64,000 bases of DNA from an uncultured Bacteroidales bacterium (GCA_946184615.1 CAMHFN010000010.1:1-64000); one strand, 5' to 3'. Positions 43,410 through 53,221 are shown, counted from the first letter of the stretch. Made by a program: numbers and translations. Notes: a model not told the origin generated them from the sequence alone.

Positions 43410-44903
43410 ATGTTCACGGAAGATAGACAATTCTATGTTGCTCATTGCGACAACGGGCCAATCTACCTGGTGGGTAAGATGGCGAACCGTCACGGTTTGA
43501 TTGCCGGTGCGACGGGTACGGGTAAGACCGTTACTTTGCAAGTCCTTGCCGAGTCCTTCAGCCAGGCTGGCGTCCCTTGTTTTATGGCTGACATGAAAGG
43601 TGACCTCAGCGGCATCAGTCAGGCAGGACAGATGAGTGGTTTCATTGAAAAACGCTGCCCTGAGTTTGGCATCGAGAATCCTCAGTTCCGTGGTTGTCCG
43701 ACACGTTTCTTTGATGTGTACGGTGAGCAGGGACATCCGCTACGGGCGACCATCTCTGATATGGGACCGCAGTTGCTCGCACGTCTGCTCAGTCTCAATG
43801 AGACCCAAACGGGTGTGCTCAACATTGTGTTCAAGATTGCTGACGATAATGGCTTGTTGCTGATCGACATGAAGGATTTGCGCCTCATGTTGGACTACGT
43901 GGCCAAGAATGCCAAGCAGTTCACCACCTCTTACGGTACCATCTCTTCGGTGAGTGTGGGAGCCATCCAACGTGCTCTGCTGGCACTTGAAGCTGAGGGA
44001 GCCGATCGGTTTTTTGGCGAACCGGCATTCAATGTGTTTGATTTCATCCAGACCGAAGGGGGACAGGGCGTGATGAATGTGCTGGCCGCCGACAAGTTGA
44101 TGCTTAACCCCAAGCTCTATAGTACATTCCTGTTGTGGTTGCTGAGCGAGCTTTATACCCAGCTTCCCGAAGTGGGTGACTTGGAGCTGCCCAAGTTGAT
44201 CTTCTTCTTCGACGAGGCCCACATGTTGTTCAAAGATACTTCTAAGGCCTTGGTTGATAAGATTGAGCAGGTGATTCGTCTGGTCCGTTCCAAGGGTGTG
44301 GGGGTGTATTTCGTCACCCAAAGTCCCGACGACATCCCAGATGCCATTGCTGGACAGTTGGGCAACCGTATCCTTCACGGACTTAGAGCGTATACTCCCA
44401 AAGAACATAAAGCCGTTAAAGCAGCGGCCCAGACCTTCCGTGCCAATCCTACCTTTAATACCGAGAGTGCTATTCTTGAGTTGGGTACTGGTGAAGCTTT
44501 GGTGTCGTTACTCGATGAAAAGGGGGCTCCCTGTATTGTGGAACGTGCCAAGATTCTCTTCCCTTTGAGCCAAATCGGTGCCATTACCGAAGAGCAGCGT
44601 AATGCCCTCATTCGTTCTTCAAGACTCTATGGCACATATGACAAGAGCTTTGATCGCGAGAGTGCCTACGAAGTGCTGGTAGCCGAGCAACAACAAGCTG
44701 AGAAACGCGCTCAGAAAGAGGCTGAGGAAGAGGCTAAACGTAAAGAGAAAGAAGCCAAGGAGAAAGAAAAGGCCAAAAAGTCAACGAAGAAATCCACTGG
44801 ACGCAAGGCCGTGGAGAAAACCATCAACACCACAGCAACCACCTTTGGGCGGCAGTTGGGAAAATCGATTTTCCGTTCCCTGTTGGGAGGAATATTTAAG
44901 TAG
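43410..44903 (+). CDS. HerA-like / DUF853 family ATPase
   Basis: 497 residues. Walker [13 protein letters not shown] near residue 32, Walker [16 protein letters not shown] near residue 265 and an arginine-finger/sensor region [27 protein letters not shown] place it in the HerA/FtsK-type superfamily, subgroup DUF853 (YjgR). Residues about 425-465 are a charged KE-rich coiled coil ([19 protein letters not shown]). The molecular role is not established. It has no adjacent nuclease partner (NurA or SIR2-like), so an antiphage HerA system is not supported. It follows trmB after 20 bases holding an 8-nt-period repeat. Confidence 0.9.
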   Translation: MFTEDRQFYVAHCDNGPIYLVGKMANRHGLIAGATGTGKTVTLQVLAESFSQAGVPCFMADMKGDLSGISQAGQMSGFIEKRCPEFGIENPQFRGCPTRFFDVYGEQGHPLRATISDMGPQLLARLLSLNETQTGVLNIVFKIADDNGLLLIDMKDLRLMLDYVAKNAKQFTTSYGTISSVSVGAIQRALLALEAEGADRFFGEPAFNVFDFIQTEGGQGVMNVLAADKLMLNPKLYSTFLLWLLSELYTQLPEVGDLELPKLIFFFDEAHMLFKDTSKALVDKIEQVIRLVRSKGVGVYFVTQSPDDIPDAIAGQLGNRILHGLRAYTPKEHKAVKAAAQTFRANPTFNTESAILELGTGEALVSLLDEKGAPCIVERAKILFPLSQIGAITEEQRNALIRSSRLYGTYDKSFDRESAYEVLVAEQQQAEKRAQKEAEEEAKRKEKEAKEKEKAKKSTKKSTGRKAVEKTINTTATTFGRQLGKSIFRSLLGGIFK

Positions 44904-44912
44904 GAGAGCGAC

Positions 44913-45572
44913 TTAATCGCTGGCTGTGCCGGTTAGCATGGGTACGAATTTGAAGTTCCCGTAGGCTTCGCGCGACAGGGAACCATCGGGCATTTTGGTG
45001 ATTCTCAGCATGGTCTGACCTCCATCGGGGTTGTCCATGGGGATGACCATGATGCCGTTCGGCTTCAGCTGGTCGACGAGCTTTTGAGGAATGCAAGGTG
45101 CCCCTGCCGTGATAATGACACGGTCGAAAGGTCCGTAATTGGGCAAACCCTCGAAACCATCGCCGAGAAAGGTCTTGACTCTAAAAGGGAGTTTCTCAAG
45201 GATTTCTTTGGTGCGAAAATAAAGGTTGCGCTGTCGCTCGATAGTGAACACCTTGGTGCCCATGGCGGCGAGCACACATGCTTGATAACCTGAACCGGTG
45301 CCAATTTCTAGCACTTTCATGCTGTTTTCCACCTTTAACAATTTGGTTTGAAAGGCCACGGTAGAAGGTTGTGAGATGGTCTGTCCCGATCCGATGGAGA
45401 AAGGCTGATCGGAATAGGCGTACTCTACGAACGAGGAGTCGAGGAAGACATGGCGCGGCACTTCATTGAGGGCGGCAAGCACTCGCTCATCGTCAAAACC
45501 TTCGCTGCGTAGTTGGTTGACCATCTGTTGCCGAAGGCCTTTGTGCCGATAATTGTCTTCGATAGTGTTCAT
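44913..45572 (-). CDS. pcm: Protein-L-isoaspartate O-methyltransferase
   Basis: 219 residues. It methylates L-isoaspartyl residues in damaged proteins for repair. Signature: PRHVFLDSSFVEYAYSDQPF, IGSGQTISQPSTVAFQTKLL, the SAM-binding VLEIGTGSGYQACVLA, FDRVIITAGAPCIP and LVDQLKPNGIMVIP. The ATG at 45572 is chosen because the promoter box lies just upstream (45581-45588), excluding longer N-termini. It is a single-gene unit convergent with the HerA-like gene, with 9 bases between the two stops. Confidence 0.94.
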   Translation of the reverse strand: MNTIEDNYRHKGLRQQMVNQLRSEGFDDERVLAALNEVPRHVFLDSSFVEYAYSDQPFSIGSGQTISQPSTVAFQTKLLKVENSMKVLEIGTGSGYQACVLAAMGTKVFTIERQRNLYFRTKEILEKLPFRVKTFLGDGFEGLPNYGPFDRVIITAGAPCIPQKLVDQLKPNGIMVIPMDNPDGGQTMLRITKMPDGSLSREAYGNFKFVPMLTGTASD

Positions 45573-45580
45573 TTTGCGTG

Positions 45581-45588
45581 CAAAAATA
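45581..45588 (-). promoter_or_regulatory. -7 promoter box of pcm
   Basis: TATTTTTG on the minus strand, only 8 bases before the ATG; predicts a nearly leaderless mRNA. Confidence 0.6.
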
Positions 45589-45610
45589 CGGTTTTTCCTG
45601 CATTTTTTCT

Positions 45611-45618
45611 TATTTTTG
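45611..45618 (+). promoter_or_regulatory. -7 promoter box of the Gfo/Idh/MocA gene
   Basis: TATTTTTG, 16 bases before the ATG at 45635. Confidence 0.6.
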
Positions 45619-45634
45619 CCCAAATTTACCTTTT

Positions 45635-46630
45635 ATGTTGAAAATTGGAGTTTTAGGTGCCGGGCATCTTGGGAAGATTCATATCAAGTGCATTCGTCAA
45701 ACGGCGTGCTACGAGTTGGTCGGCTTTTACGATCCGGACCCCGTCACGGCCAAAGCCGTGGAGGAGGAGACAGGGGTGCGTTGTTTCGCTTCGGTGGAGG
45801 CTCTTATCGATGCTGTGGAAGTCGTTGATATTGTGACGCCCACGGTACAGCATTTCGACTGTGCTTCCAGGGCCTTGGGACACCGCCGTCATGTGTTCAT
45901 CGAAAAACCTATCGTGGCTACACCTGAGGAGGCTGCCAGACTTGTCAAATTGGCTGATGAAGCGGGTGTGAAAGTCCAGGTGGGCCATGTGGAGCGGTTT
46001 AACCCCGCTTTCATCGCGGCCGAGCCTTATATCAAAGCACCTAAGTTCATCGAGGCGCATCGCCTTGCGCTCTTTAATCCTCGCGGCACCGATGTGCCAG
46101 TTGTGCTTGACCTCATGGTGCACGACCTCGACATTCTTTTCTCTGTCATCGACTCGCCCGTGTCTCGAGTGAGTGCCTGCGGCGTGGCCATCGTCAGCCC
46201 CACCCCCGACATCACCAATGCGCGCATTGAGTTTGAAAATGGTTCTGTGGCCAACCTCACCGCTAGTCGCATCTCCCTCAAAAACATGCGCAAGACGCGA
46301 ATCTTCCAAACGGATGCCTACATCACCGTCGACTTCCTAGAGAAGAAAACCGAAATTACCCGAATTCACGATCAGGAAGTCAGTGGTTATCCCTATTCCT
46401 TAACCCTCGACCTGGCCAATGGCACCACCAAGCAAATCACCCTTGAAAAACCGGAGATACATCCCCTTAATGCCATTCAGACCGAACTGGAAAGCTTCTA
46501 TGACAGTATCATCCACAACACGACCCCTGTGGTTACGATCCATGATGGCGTACGTGTGCTGAATCTCGCTTATGACATCCTGAGAGCCGCAGAGGAAACC
46601 AAGGAAAAAATCATCGAACATAAAAGTTGA
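45635..46630 (+). CDS. Gfo/Idh/MocA-family NAD(P)-dependent oxidoreductase
   Basis: 331 residues. The N-terminal Rossmann motif is IGVLGAGHLGKIHIK, followed by the family's IEKPIVATPEEAARL (EKP motif) and VQVGHVERFNPAF. The C-terminal alpha/beta domain begins near residue 125 with ARFIEAHR-like FIEAHRLALFNPRG. Members oxidise or epimerise sugars, inositols or sugar nucleotides. Next to a surface-polysaccharide sugar transferase, a sugar-nucleotide role is plausible but unproven. Biliverdin-reductase-type or UDP-GlcNAc 3-dehydrogenase activities are alternatives. Confidence 0.85.
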   Translation: MLKIGVLGAGHLGKIHIKCIRQTACYELVGFYDPDPVTAKAVEEETGVRCFASVEALIDAVEVVDIVTPTVQHFDCASRALGHRRHVFIEKPIVATPEEAARLVKLADEAGVKVQVGHVERFNPAFIAAEPYIKAPKFIEAHRLALFNPRGTDVPVVLDLMVHDLDILFSVIDSPVSRVSACGVAIVSPTPDITNARIEFENGSVANLTASRISLKNMRKTRIFQTDAYITVDFLEKKTEITRIHDQEVSGYPYSLTLDLANGTTKQITLEKPEIHPLNAIQTELESFYDSIIHNTTPVVTIHDGVRVLNLAYDILRAAEETKEKIIEHKS

Positions 46631-46673
46631 TCACTTCAATACTAAAAATCCCTTTTTTTCGTTATACTTTAAA

Positions 46674-47609
46674 ATGTTCTCTATGAAGCGAAACGATACC
46701 CTTTTTTTGTTTCTTTTTTTTGTTTTTGCCACAGCTTGTTTGACGTCATGTAAGGACTTCGAAGGCGACCAGACGGTGCCTGCTTATATTCGGATAGACA
46801 CCATCGGTCTTGCTTGTGACTACTATACCTATGGAGCCAATACCCATCGTTTTGTCGATGCGTGTTTGTATATTGACGAAGATCCGAAGGGAACTTTTGA
46901 ACTTCCTGCTACTATCCCGGTACTTGAACAAGGACCGCATAATGTAAAGGTGTACGGGGGTATTGCACTCAATGGGATCAAAAATGCAAGAGTCGAATAT
47001 CCTTTCACCGCGCCGGCTATTTTCAACAACGTTGATTTGGTACCCGACAGCATCGTTACCCTTACTCCCATCGTCAACTACTGGCCTCTGGGCGAAAACA
47101 TACATATCTCTTGGATGGAGGATTTCGACAAAGGCACCATCAGCATGGAAACCACCTCGCAAAGTGACGTGCCTATGATTCGTACCTCTGGCCCCATGGC
47201 CTGGCATGACCCCGAAGGTGTCCACTCCACGTATTCAGCCAAGTTTGTTTTGAACTCAGATACCGCACAGTTCTTCTTCGCCAATACGGAAGAAATTACT
47301 GACATCAACAATGTTTATCAATGTATTCTTGAGATGGACTACAAATGCTCCGACACTTGCTGCGTGGGCTTGTACTACATGCTAAACTATACCCTAAGCC
47401 AAGAACCTCTTGTTCGCTTGAGACCTACTTGTGCCTCGGGTGAAGATCCTGTGGAGTGGAGGAAGATTTACATTAATCTCACCCCTTATGTGCAGGAATA
47501 CAAAGACGCGGATTATTTCAAGCTTTATCTCTCTTCGTGGAATAGCCGAAACAACGGTGAGCAGTCTTTCTATTTTGACAACTTGAAAATCATCTACTAC
47601 GATCGATGA
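46674..47609 (+). CDS. Lipoprotein of unknown function
   Basis: 311 residues (308 if the second ATG at 46683 is used). Lipoprotein signal with lipobox CLTSC, then beta-rich sequence: IPVLEQGPHNVKVYGGIAL, VDLVPDSIVTLTPIVNYW and, in the C-terminal half, a jellyroll-like region ending QSFYFDNLKIIYYDR. Several cysteines (DYKCSDTCCVGLYY) could form disulfides. No family is recognised. The stop overlaps the following sugar-transferase ATG by 4 bases, so it is coupled to surface-polysaccharide synthesis and may act in its export or attachment. Confidence 0.8.
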   Translation: MFSMKRNDTLFLFLFFVFATACLTSCKDFEGDQTVPAYIRIDTIGLACDYYTYGANTHRFVDACLYIDEDPKGTFELPATIPVLEQGPHNVKVYGGIALNGIKNARVEYPFTAPAIFNNVDLVPDSIVTLTPIVNYWPLGENIHISWMEDFDKGTISMETTSQSDVPMIRTSGPMAWHDPEGVHSTYSAKFVLNSDTAQFFFANTEEITDINNVYQCILEMDYKCSDTCCVGLYYMLNYTLSQEPLVRLRPTCASGEDPVEWRKIYINLTPYVQEYKDADYFKLYLSSWNSRNNGEQSFYFDNLKIIYYDR

Positions 47610-49033
47610 AAAAGAATCGCCTTCTGCCCTACGTATACGGTTTTGTCGACTGGATTCTCTCGGCAGTCTCCTGGACTTTGTTCTATTATTTCCGGAAGAC
47701 CTATGAGGTTGTGAATGCCAATATGTGGCAGCGTTTCAGCATTGCCTTCCACGACAATAGTTTTTGGCTTGCCATGGCGTTCATCCCCATCGCCTGGGTG
47801 GTGCTTTATGGGGTCACGGGTGCTTACCAAAGTGTTTACTCCAAGTCGCGCGTAAAAGAACTGTCACAAACTTTCTTCATAACGCTGCTGGGAGTCACAG
47901 TGCTGTTTTTTGTGGCCATCCTTGATGACCAGATTGAGACCTATAAGACGTATTATCAGTCGTTTATCACGCTTTTTGCTTTGCAATTCTTCCTGACCTA
48001 TATTGGAAGATTGGTCATTACGAGCATCGTAAAGCATAACATCAAGACGGGTAAGATCGGATTCAATACGCTCATTGTAGGTGGTTTCGACAATGCAGTG
48101 GCTATCTACAAGGAGATTGCCGAACAGGAGAAACCTACCGGACAGCGTTTTGTGGGGTATGTGAGTGTCAAAGATGTGCCACAACGCCCTTTGGATGCCT
48201 ATTTGAAGCATCTTGGACCGGTGGAGGACATCGTTGACATTGTTAAAAAGTATGAGGTAGAAGAGGTGATTATCGCCATCGAGCGTTCGGAGAAAGATTG
48301 TATGAATATCATTCTCCCGGTGATCAATTTGACTGATGCCGAGGTGGAGATCATTCCTCAAATGCAGGATTTAGTGTTTGGAAACGTGAGGCAGTCTGCG
48401 ATTTGGCGTGCCCCATTGGTGCAAGTAAGTCCTGAGTTAATGCCGATTTGGCAACGGGTCATCAAGCGTTTGTTTGATATCGTCGTGTCACTGTTTGTGC
48501 TGGTGGTGTTCTCGCCCGTGTATCTCATTACGGCGATCATCGTCAAGGCGACATCACCTGGTCCTGTGTTTTACGTACAGGAACGTATAGGGAAGAACGG
48601 CAGACCGTTTAAAATGGCCAAATACCGTAGCATGAGGGTGGATGCTGAAGCCAACAGTACGCCGCAACTCTCTAGCGATGATGATCCGCGTATCACCAAG
48701 TTCGGAAAATTCATGCGCAAGGTGCGTCTTGATGAGATTCCGCAATTTTGGACCGTGTTGAAAGGTGATATGTCAATAGTCGGCTATCGTCCTGAGCGTC
48801 AGTATTATATCGACCAAATTGTGGAACGAGCCCCTTATTACAACATGCTTCTGTTAGTGAAGCCTGGCATTACAAGTTGGGGCGAGGTGAAATTTGGTTA
48901 CGCTGAAAACGTGGATGAGATGATCGAGCGTCTGAAATACGACATTCTCTATATTGAGAATGTAAGCATCAGCCTAGACTTGAAGATCCTCATTTATACT
49001 GTCCTTATCGTTATTCAAGGGAGAGGGAAGTGA
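47606..49033 (+). CDS. Polyprenyl-phosphate sugar-1-phosphate transferase (WcaJ/WbaP-like)
   Basis: 475 residues. Four N-terminal helices (to about residue 125), a Rossmann-like CoA-binding-type domain (GFNTLIVGGFDNAVAIYKEI), a fifth hydrophobic segment (IVVSLFVLVVFSPVYLI), and the C-terminal bacterial sugar transferase core: FKMAKYRSMRVDAE, the catalytic RKVRLDEIPQFW, KGDMSIVGYRPE and KPGITSW. It loads sugar-1-phosphate onto undecaprenyl phosphate to start a capsule or exopolysaccharide repeat. No Wzx/Wzy genes follow in the window, so this initiator is separated from its assembly cluster. Confidence 0.92.
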   Translation: MKKNRLLPYVYGFVDWILSAVSWTLFYYFRKTYEVVNANMWQRFSIAFHDNSFWLAMAFIPIAWVVLYGVTGAYQSVYSKSRVKELSQTFFITLLGVTVLFFVAILDDQIETYKTYYQSFITLFALQFFLTYIGRLVITSIVKHNIKTGKIGFNTLIVGGFDNAVAIYKEIAEQEKPTGQRFVGYVSVKDVPQRPLDAYLKHLGPVEDIVDIVKKYEVEEVIIAIERSEKDCMNIILPVINLTDAEVEIIPQMQDLVFGNVRQSAIWRAPLVQVSPELMPIWQRVIKRLFDIVVSLFVLVVFSPVYLITAIIVKATSPGPVFYVQERIGKNGRPFKMAKYRSMRVDAEANSTPQLSSDDDPRITKFGKFMRKVRLDEIPQFWTVLKGDMSIVGYRPERQYYIDQIVERAPYYNMLLLVKPGITSWGEVKFGYAENVDEMIERLKYDILYIENVSISLDLKILIYTVLIVIQGRGK

Positions 49034-49038
49034 GGCCG

Positions 49039-49677
49039 TCAGATTTGTCCTCTTTCCAATAAGGTGGCGATGACATCGATTTGTTCGTCCTCGGGATCGT
49101 TCTTCGGGTCGAATTCTGCTTTGAGGTTGTAGCCCCAGAGTCGTGCGAATCCTTGATAGAAGAATGCTCTCACTTTTCCACGGAGTTCCTGTACGAGTTT
49201 GTAGGAGGTGTTGCCCGTCTCGCGGTCAATCAGGCGGATGAGGATGGCCCCTTGTGTAAAGGTGAGATGGGTGAGTTCCTCGGTGTATTGTTCGGATAGT
49301 TCGTCTTCAGCTTGGCGCATGAGGCGACGGCGTTCAGCATCGCTGTCGGCATTTGCCAGGATAGTATCGTATTCCTGAAGTTTGTCGCTGGCAAGTTTTG
49401 CGTAGGGGTATACCTTTCGTACGTTGCTGACAAGTCGGCGGCCTTGTCGGGTCTCAGTGATCTGAAAATAACGGCTCATGAGGTCAATGTCGACTTCGGG
49501 TAGATGCACGATGAGAATGGTGTCGTTGCCCTCGATGCGGGCATATACTACACTCTTTTTGGGCTCTTCGGTGGAGACAGGATTGGCTTTGGGCCTGTTT
49601 ACAGGGCGTGCGATAAATTGGCAAAACGCTGTGGCAGAGGCCAGCATGAGTGCGATGACAAGGAAGGCTTTCTTCAT
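49039..49677 (-). CDS. DUF4294-domain exported protein
   Basis: 212 residues. Signal peptide MKKAFLVIALMLASATAFCQ; the body contains RRLVSNVRKVYPYAKLASDKL and RLIDRETGNTSYKLVQELRGKVRAFFYQGFARLWG, the conserved core of DUF4294, a family found mainly in Bacteroidota with no established function. The ATG at 49677 gives a proper signal peptide; an upstream in-frame extension overlaps clpX. It is the last gene after tig-clpP-clpX with a 42-base gap, so possibly an envelope stress or proteostasis partner, but this is inference. Confidence 0.85.
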   Translation of the reverse strand: MKKAFLVIALMLASATAFCQFIARPVNRPKANPVSTEEPKKSVVYARIEGNDTILIVHLPEVDIDLMSRYFQITETRQGRRLVSNVRKVYPYAKLASDKLQEYDTILANADSDAERRRLMRQAEDELSEQYTEELTHLTFTQGAILIRLIDRETGNTSYKLVQELRGKVRAFFYQGFARLWGYNLKAEFDPKNDPEDEQIDVIATLLERGQI

Positions 49678-49719
49678 GGCTTTCGTGTTTTCTTGAGATA
49701 CAAATGACTCAAAAAACAA

Positions 49720-50955
49720 TTATTGTGCCAATTTGGAATTCTTTGAGAGTTTCTCTTCGGCGTAGGCGCGGTTGACGATGAGTTGGCGCGGTCCTTCGCT
49801 TGAAGGCATTTCGAACATGGCATCGTTAAGGATGGCTTCGACGATGGAGCGGAGACCACGGGCGCCCAGCTTGAATTCAATGGCTTTTTCCACCATGAAA
49901 TCAAGGGCATCGTCCTCGAAACGCAGCGTGATATGGTCCATCTCAAATAATTTGGTGAACTGTTTCACAAGTGCATTCTTGGGCTCGGTGAGGATGCGCT
50001 TGAGTGCCGAGGCATCGAGTGGGTCGAGGTGAGTGATGATGGGCATGCGGCCAACAATCTCGGGGATGAGACCGTACTTCTTGAGGTCGGCAGGGGCTAC
50101 ATATTGGAGCAAATTGCTTTTGTCGAGTACATCGTCACTGTTGGCGCTGTAACCGATGATGTTGGTGCTTTTGCGAGCGGCGATGATGCGCTCGATGCCG
50201 TCAAAGGCACCTCCAGCGATGAAGAGGATATCTTTGGTGTTGACAGCAATCATCTTTTGTTCAGGATGCTTGCGCCCTCCCTCGGGGGGTACGTTAGAAA
50301 TGGTGCCTTCGAGGAGTTTGAGCAAGGCTTGTTGCACCCCTTCACCCGATACGTCGCGGGTGATGCTGGGGTTGTCGCTCTTGCGAGCGATTTTGTCCAG
50401 TTCGTCAATAAAGACGATGCCGTGTTCAGCGGCGGCGACATCGTAGTTGGCAGCCTGAAGTAGGCGCACCAAGATGTTTTCCACATCCTCGCCGACGTAG
50501 CCTGCCTCAGTAAGGACCGTGGCATCGGCGATGGCAAAAGGAACGTTGAGCATCCGTGCAATGGTGCGTGCCAACAACGTTTTGCCTGTGCCTGTCTCAC
50601 CGACGAGGATCATATTCGATTTCTCAATCTCCACCTCGTCGGCAAGCACTTTTTGGCTGATGCGTTTATAGTGGTTGTAGACGGCTACCGCCAATGTGCG
50701 TTTGGCTTCGTCTTGGCCAATGACATATTGGTCCAAGAAGTTTTTGATTTCCTGAGGCTTTTTCAGCTCAAGCGCTGGCGCATGGGCATCCTTCTTTTTG
50801 GGGGATGCCTTGGCACCAAGTTCCTCTTTGATAATTAGGTAAGCTTGTTCAGCGCATTGTTCGCAAATTTTGGCCTCCAAGCCTTGGAGAAGCATATAGG
50901 TCTCATTGGCTGGACGTCCGCAAAAAGAGCAGTGATCCTGTTTCTTGTTGACCAT
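49720..50955 (-). CDS. clpX: ATP-dependent Clp protease ATPase subunit ClpX
   Basis: 411 residues. An N-terminal zinc domain (HCSFCGRP ... ICEQCAEQ, four cysteines) selects substrates; the AAA+ core has Walker [14 protein letters not shown], Walker [13 protein letters not shown], the pore-loop GYVGED and sensor/arginine elements, with the ClpP-contact IGF-type loop near [16 protein letters not shown]; the C-terminal domain ends [18 protein letters not shown]. It unfolds tagged proteins and feeds ClpP. One base separates it from clpP, and tig precedes, the classic tig-clpP-clpX order. Confidence 0.97.
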   Translation of the reverse strand: MVNKKQDHCSFCGRPANETYMLLQGLEAKICEQCAEQAYLIIKEELGAKASPKKKDAHAPALELKKPQEIKNFLDQYVIGQDEAKRTLAVAVYNHYKRISQKVLADEVEIEKSNMILVGETGTGKTLLARTIARMLNVPFAIADATVLTEAGYVGEDVENILVRLLQAANYDVAAAEHGIVFIDELDKIARKSDNPSITRDVSGEGVQQALLKLLEGTISNVPPEGGRKHPEQKMIAVNTKDILFIAGGAFDGIERIIAARKSTNIIGYSANSDDVLDKSNLLQYVAPADLKKYGLIPEIVGRMPIITHLDPLDASALKRILTEPKNALVKQFTKLFEMDHITLRFEDDALDFMVEKAIEFKLGARGLRSIVEAILNDAMFEMPSSEGPRQLIVNRAYAEEKLSKNSKLAQ

Positions 50956-50956
50956 T

Positions 50957-51628
50957 TTATCTCTTTCTGATCAGCACCTCGTCAATCATTCCATATTCTT
51001 TGGCTTCCTCGGCGGTCATCCAATAATCGCGATCGGAATCAGCCCACACCTTGTCATACGTTTGGCCGGAGTGTAGGGAGATGATTTCGTAAAGTTCCTT
51101 TTTGAGTTTCTGTATTTCGCGAGCGGTGATCTCAATCTCCGTGGCTTGTCCCTCAACACCGCCCATGGGTTGGTGGATCATGATACGGGAGTGGGGCAGG
51201 GCAGAGCGTTTCCCCTTGGTGCCAGCGCACATCAACACGGCGGCCATGGAGGCGGCGATACCCGTGCAGATGGTGGCCACGTCGGGGCTGATGAACTGCA
51301 TGGTGTCGTAAATGCCCAAGCCTGCATAGACGCTTCCGCCAGGAGAGTTCAGATAGATTTGGATGTCACGTTTCGGATCGGTCGATTCCAGAAAAAGCAA
51401 CTGGGCTTGGATGATGTTGGCCACATAATCGTCGATGGCGGTGCCGAGGAAAATGATGCGGTCCATCATCAGGCGGCTGAACACATCCATTTGCGCCACG
51501 TTGAGCTGCCGTTCTTCGATGACGGTGGGGCTGATGTAGCCGCTGTTGTTGATTTGTGAGATGTATTTCTCAAGGCCAATGCTGCTCAGGCCGAGGTGCC
51601 GGGTGGCGTATTTCTGGAATTCGTTCAT
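50957..51628 (-). CDS. clpP: ATP-dependent Clp protease proteolytic subunit ClpP
   Basis: 223 residues. A self-compartmentalising serine protease tetradecamer. Catalytic serine in [15 protein letters not shown] and histidine in [10 protein letters not shown]; aspartate follows downstream. [28 protein letters not shown] and [18 protein letters not shown] are typical. The N-terminus ([16 protein letters not shown]) is longer than in E. coli and likely includes a short propeptide. Starts 19 bases after tig. Confidence 0.97.
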   Translation of the reverse strand: MNEFQKYATRHLGLSSIGLEKYISQINNSGYISPTVIEERQLNVAQMDVFSRLMMDRIIFLGTAIDDYVANIIQAQLLFLESTDPKRDIQIYLNSPGGSVYAGLGIYDTMQFISPDVATICTGIAASMAAVLMCAGTKGKRSALPHSRIMIHQPMGGVEGQATEIEITAREIQKLKKELYEIISLHSGQTYDKVWADSDRDYWMTAEEAKEYGMIDEVLIRKR

Positions 51629-51636
51629 GTTAGTAT

Positions 51637-51657
51637 GGGGTTAGGAGTTAGTTGGAG
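51637..51657 (-). repeat. Heptanucleotide array across the tig stop codon
   Basis: Plus-strand units GGGGTTA, GGAGTTA, GTTGGAG. On the minus strand the array supplies the last codons (TSN) and the TAA stop of tig and runs into the gap before clpP. Confidence 0.5.
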
Positions 51658-53042
51658 GTTTTTCTTTTACGGGTTCCTTTTTTAGGCTCCTTATTGGATT
51701 CCTTTTCGAGGTCTTTGATGAAATCGTCGTAGGTCTGGTCGGTATAGTTGATGGCGATCTTGGTCTTAAGGAAGTTGGTCATCTTGATGTCGGCCATCTG
51801 GTTCTTGACGTTGTTGATTTGCTCCTCGTTCTTGAGGTAGTTGTCAACGATTTTGTCAAGGCGACCTTTCATGTCATCGTCCATGGAGGCGTAGTCGAGA
51901 CCGGGGAAGATCTGGCTGCGGAGGAAGCTGCGCACCTCTTCTTCAGTGATGGCGAGTTCCATGTTGTCCTTCACGATGCTGTCTTCGATGAGCTGCCAGC
52001 GGAGGCCTTTGCTATAGTTGCTCTCGTAGTTTTTCTCGATGTCGTCCATGGAGAGCTTGCCTTGGTTGTTTTCAAAGATCCAGCGTTTCAGGAACTCGTC
52101 GGGCAGGGTGAAAGGAGTGTTGTCGACGAGGGCATCGATCATCTTGGTGAACAGGATGCGGTCGGTCTCGTTGGCATATTGCTTTTCCATCTCTTCTTTG
52201 ACACTGGCGCGGAAGGCATCGAGATCTTGGATCTCCTTGTCGGGGAAGATGGTCTTGAAGAACGCTTCGTTGAGTTCGTGCGTTTCTTCGTGGCGAATGT
52301 CATCAATGATGATATTATAGTCGCTGTCGGCGGGAGCGTCATTGCCGAGGATCTTGGCGGCTTTTTCGTTGGAGCCAAGCATGACGGAGAGGTTGACGAT
52401 GAATTCGGAGCCGACTTGCTTGCCGATGAATTTCTTCTTGTTCGTCTTGGTGCGGATATCTTTAATATCAAGTAAGACATAGTCTTTCTGGTAGCCACCT
52501 TCGAGTTCCTGGCCGTTTTCAGCCTCGCGGACCTTCAATTCGAGAATGTCGTCTTCACCGACCGTCTCGGGATGGGTGATGTTGGGGTTGCGGTGGAGGA
52601 GCTCCTCAATGGTCTTGTCGATGGCAGCATCGTCAGCGATGACGTGAGCGAAGTCGATTTTGGCTTTGCTGTAGTCCACTTTGATTTCGGGACGCAGGGC
52701 GGCCTCGAAGAAGAAGTCGAGTGCGTCTTGCGTGTCGAAGTCGACGGGTTGCTGGTGATCGGGGTCACTGAGCGGGAATCCGATAAGGTCGAGCTTGTTC
52801 TCGATAATATAGTTGTTGAGTGTTTCGGAGACGAGAGTGTTGAGTACCTCGATGGTTGCCTGAGGGCCGTACATCTTCTTAATCATGCCGAAAGGCACCA
52901 TGCCGGGACGGAAACCTGGAATTTGAGCTTTCTGCTTCAGTTTGTTGAGTTCTTTCTTGACCTGTGGCTCGTAGTCTTCCTTGAGCACGTTGATCTGGAT
53001 GGAGATCAGCTGTTCTCCCTTTTGCGATTGTGTAGTGTTCAT
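51648..53042 (-). CDS. tig: Trigger factor
   Basis: 464 residues. Ribosome-bound chaperone and prolyl isomerase at the exit tunnel. The N-terminal ribosome-binding domain contains KLKQKAQIPGFRPGMVPFGMIKKMYG, which holds the GFRxGxxP signature. The FKBP-like middle (about 150-240) is divergent, and the long helical C-terminal domain ends in a basic tail (SNKEPKKGTRKRKTSN). Directly upstream, 27 bases away and without an intervening promoter or terminator, lies tRNA-Leu. Downstream are clpP and clpX. Confidence 0.95.
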   Translation of the reverse strand: MNTTQSQKGEQLISIQINVLKEDYEPQVKKELNKLKQKAQIPGFRPGMVPFGMIKKMYGPQATIEVLNTLVSETLNNYIIENKLDLIGFPLSDPDHQQPVDFDTQDALDFFFEAALRPEIKVDYSKAKIDFAHVIADDAAIDKTIEELLHRNPNITHPETVGEDDILELKVREAENGQELEGGYQKDYVLLDIKDIRTKTNKKKFIGKQVGSEFIVNLSVMLGSNEKAAKILGNDAPADSDYNIIIDDIRHEETHELNEAFFKTIFPDKEIQDLDAFRASVKEEMEKQYANETDRILFTKMIDALVDNTPFTLPDEFLKRWIFENNQGKLSMDDIEKNYESNYSKGLRWQLIEDSIVKDNMELAITEEEVRSFLRSQIFPGLDYASMDDDMKGRLDKIVDNYLKNEEQINNVKNQMADIKMTNFLKTKIAINYTDQTYDDFIKDLEKESNKEPKKGTRKRKTSN

Positions 53043-53069
53043 TCAGTTTCTTTTTGTTTTGTCTGTTGG

Positions 53070-53151
53070 TGCGGATGAAGGGACTCGAACCCTTACTTCT
53101 TTCAAAACCAGATCCTAAGTCTGGCGCGTCTACCAATTCCGCCACACCCGC
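53070..53151 (-). tRNA. tRNA-Leu (anticodon TAG)
   Basis: Class II tRNA with a long variable arm. Acceptor GCGGGTG / CATCCGC with a G:T pair, D arm with GGTAGAC, anticodon stem CCAGA/TCTGG around CTTAGGA (anticodon TAG), T loop TTCGAGT. Discriminator A is followed by genome-encoded CCA (53067-53069), unlike the other two tRNAs here. Transcribed from the box at 53162-53169. Confidence 0.92.
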
Positions 53152-53161
53152 ATTTGGGCCG

Positions 53162-53169
53162 CAAAGATA
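53162..53169 (-). promoter_or_regulatory. -7 promoter box of tRNA-Leu (and possibly tig-clpP-clpX)
   Basis: TATCTTTG on the minus strand, 10 bases upstream of the mature tRNA 5' end. No other TAnnTTTG lies between the tRNA and tig. Confidence 0.65.
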
Positions 53170-53173
53170 TGAA

Positions 53174-53215
53174 TAATTGTTTAATGTTTAATTGTTGAAC
53201 TGTTTATTTATTGAT
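53174..53215 (-). repeat. Heptanucleotide-period array between the tRNA genes
   Basis: Six AT-rich 7-mers (plus strand TAATTGT, TTAATGT, TTAATTG, TTGAACT, GTTTATT, TATTGAT) between the tRNA-His terminator and the tRNA-Leu promoter. Low complexity makes the phase less certain than in the G-containing arrays. Confidence 0.55.
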
Positions 53216-53221
53216 AAGGTA

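Noticed and set aside
43410-44903. HerA-like ATPase as part of an antiphage defence system
   Set aside because: It matches the DUF853 housekeeping-type family and lacks an adjacent nuclease, SIR2 or DUF4297 partner.
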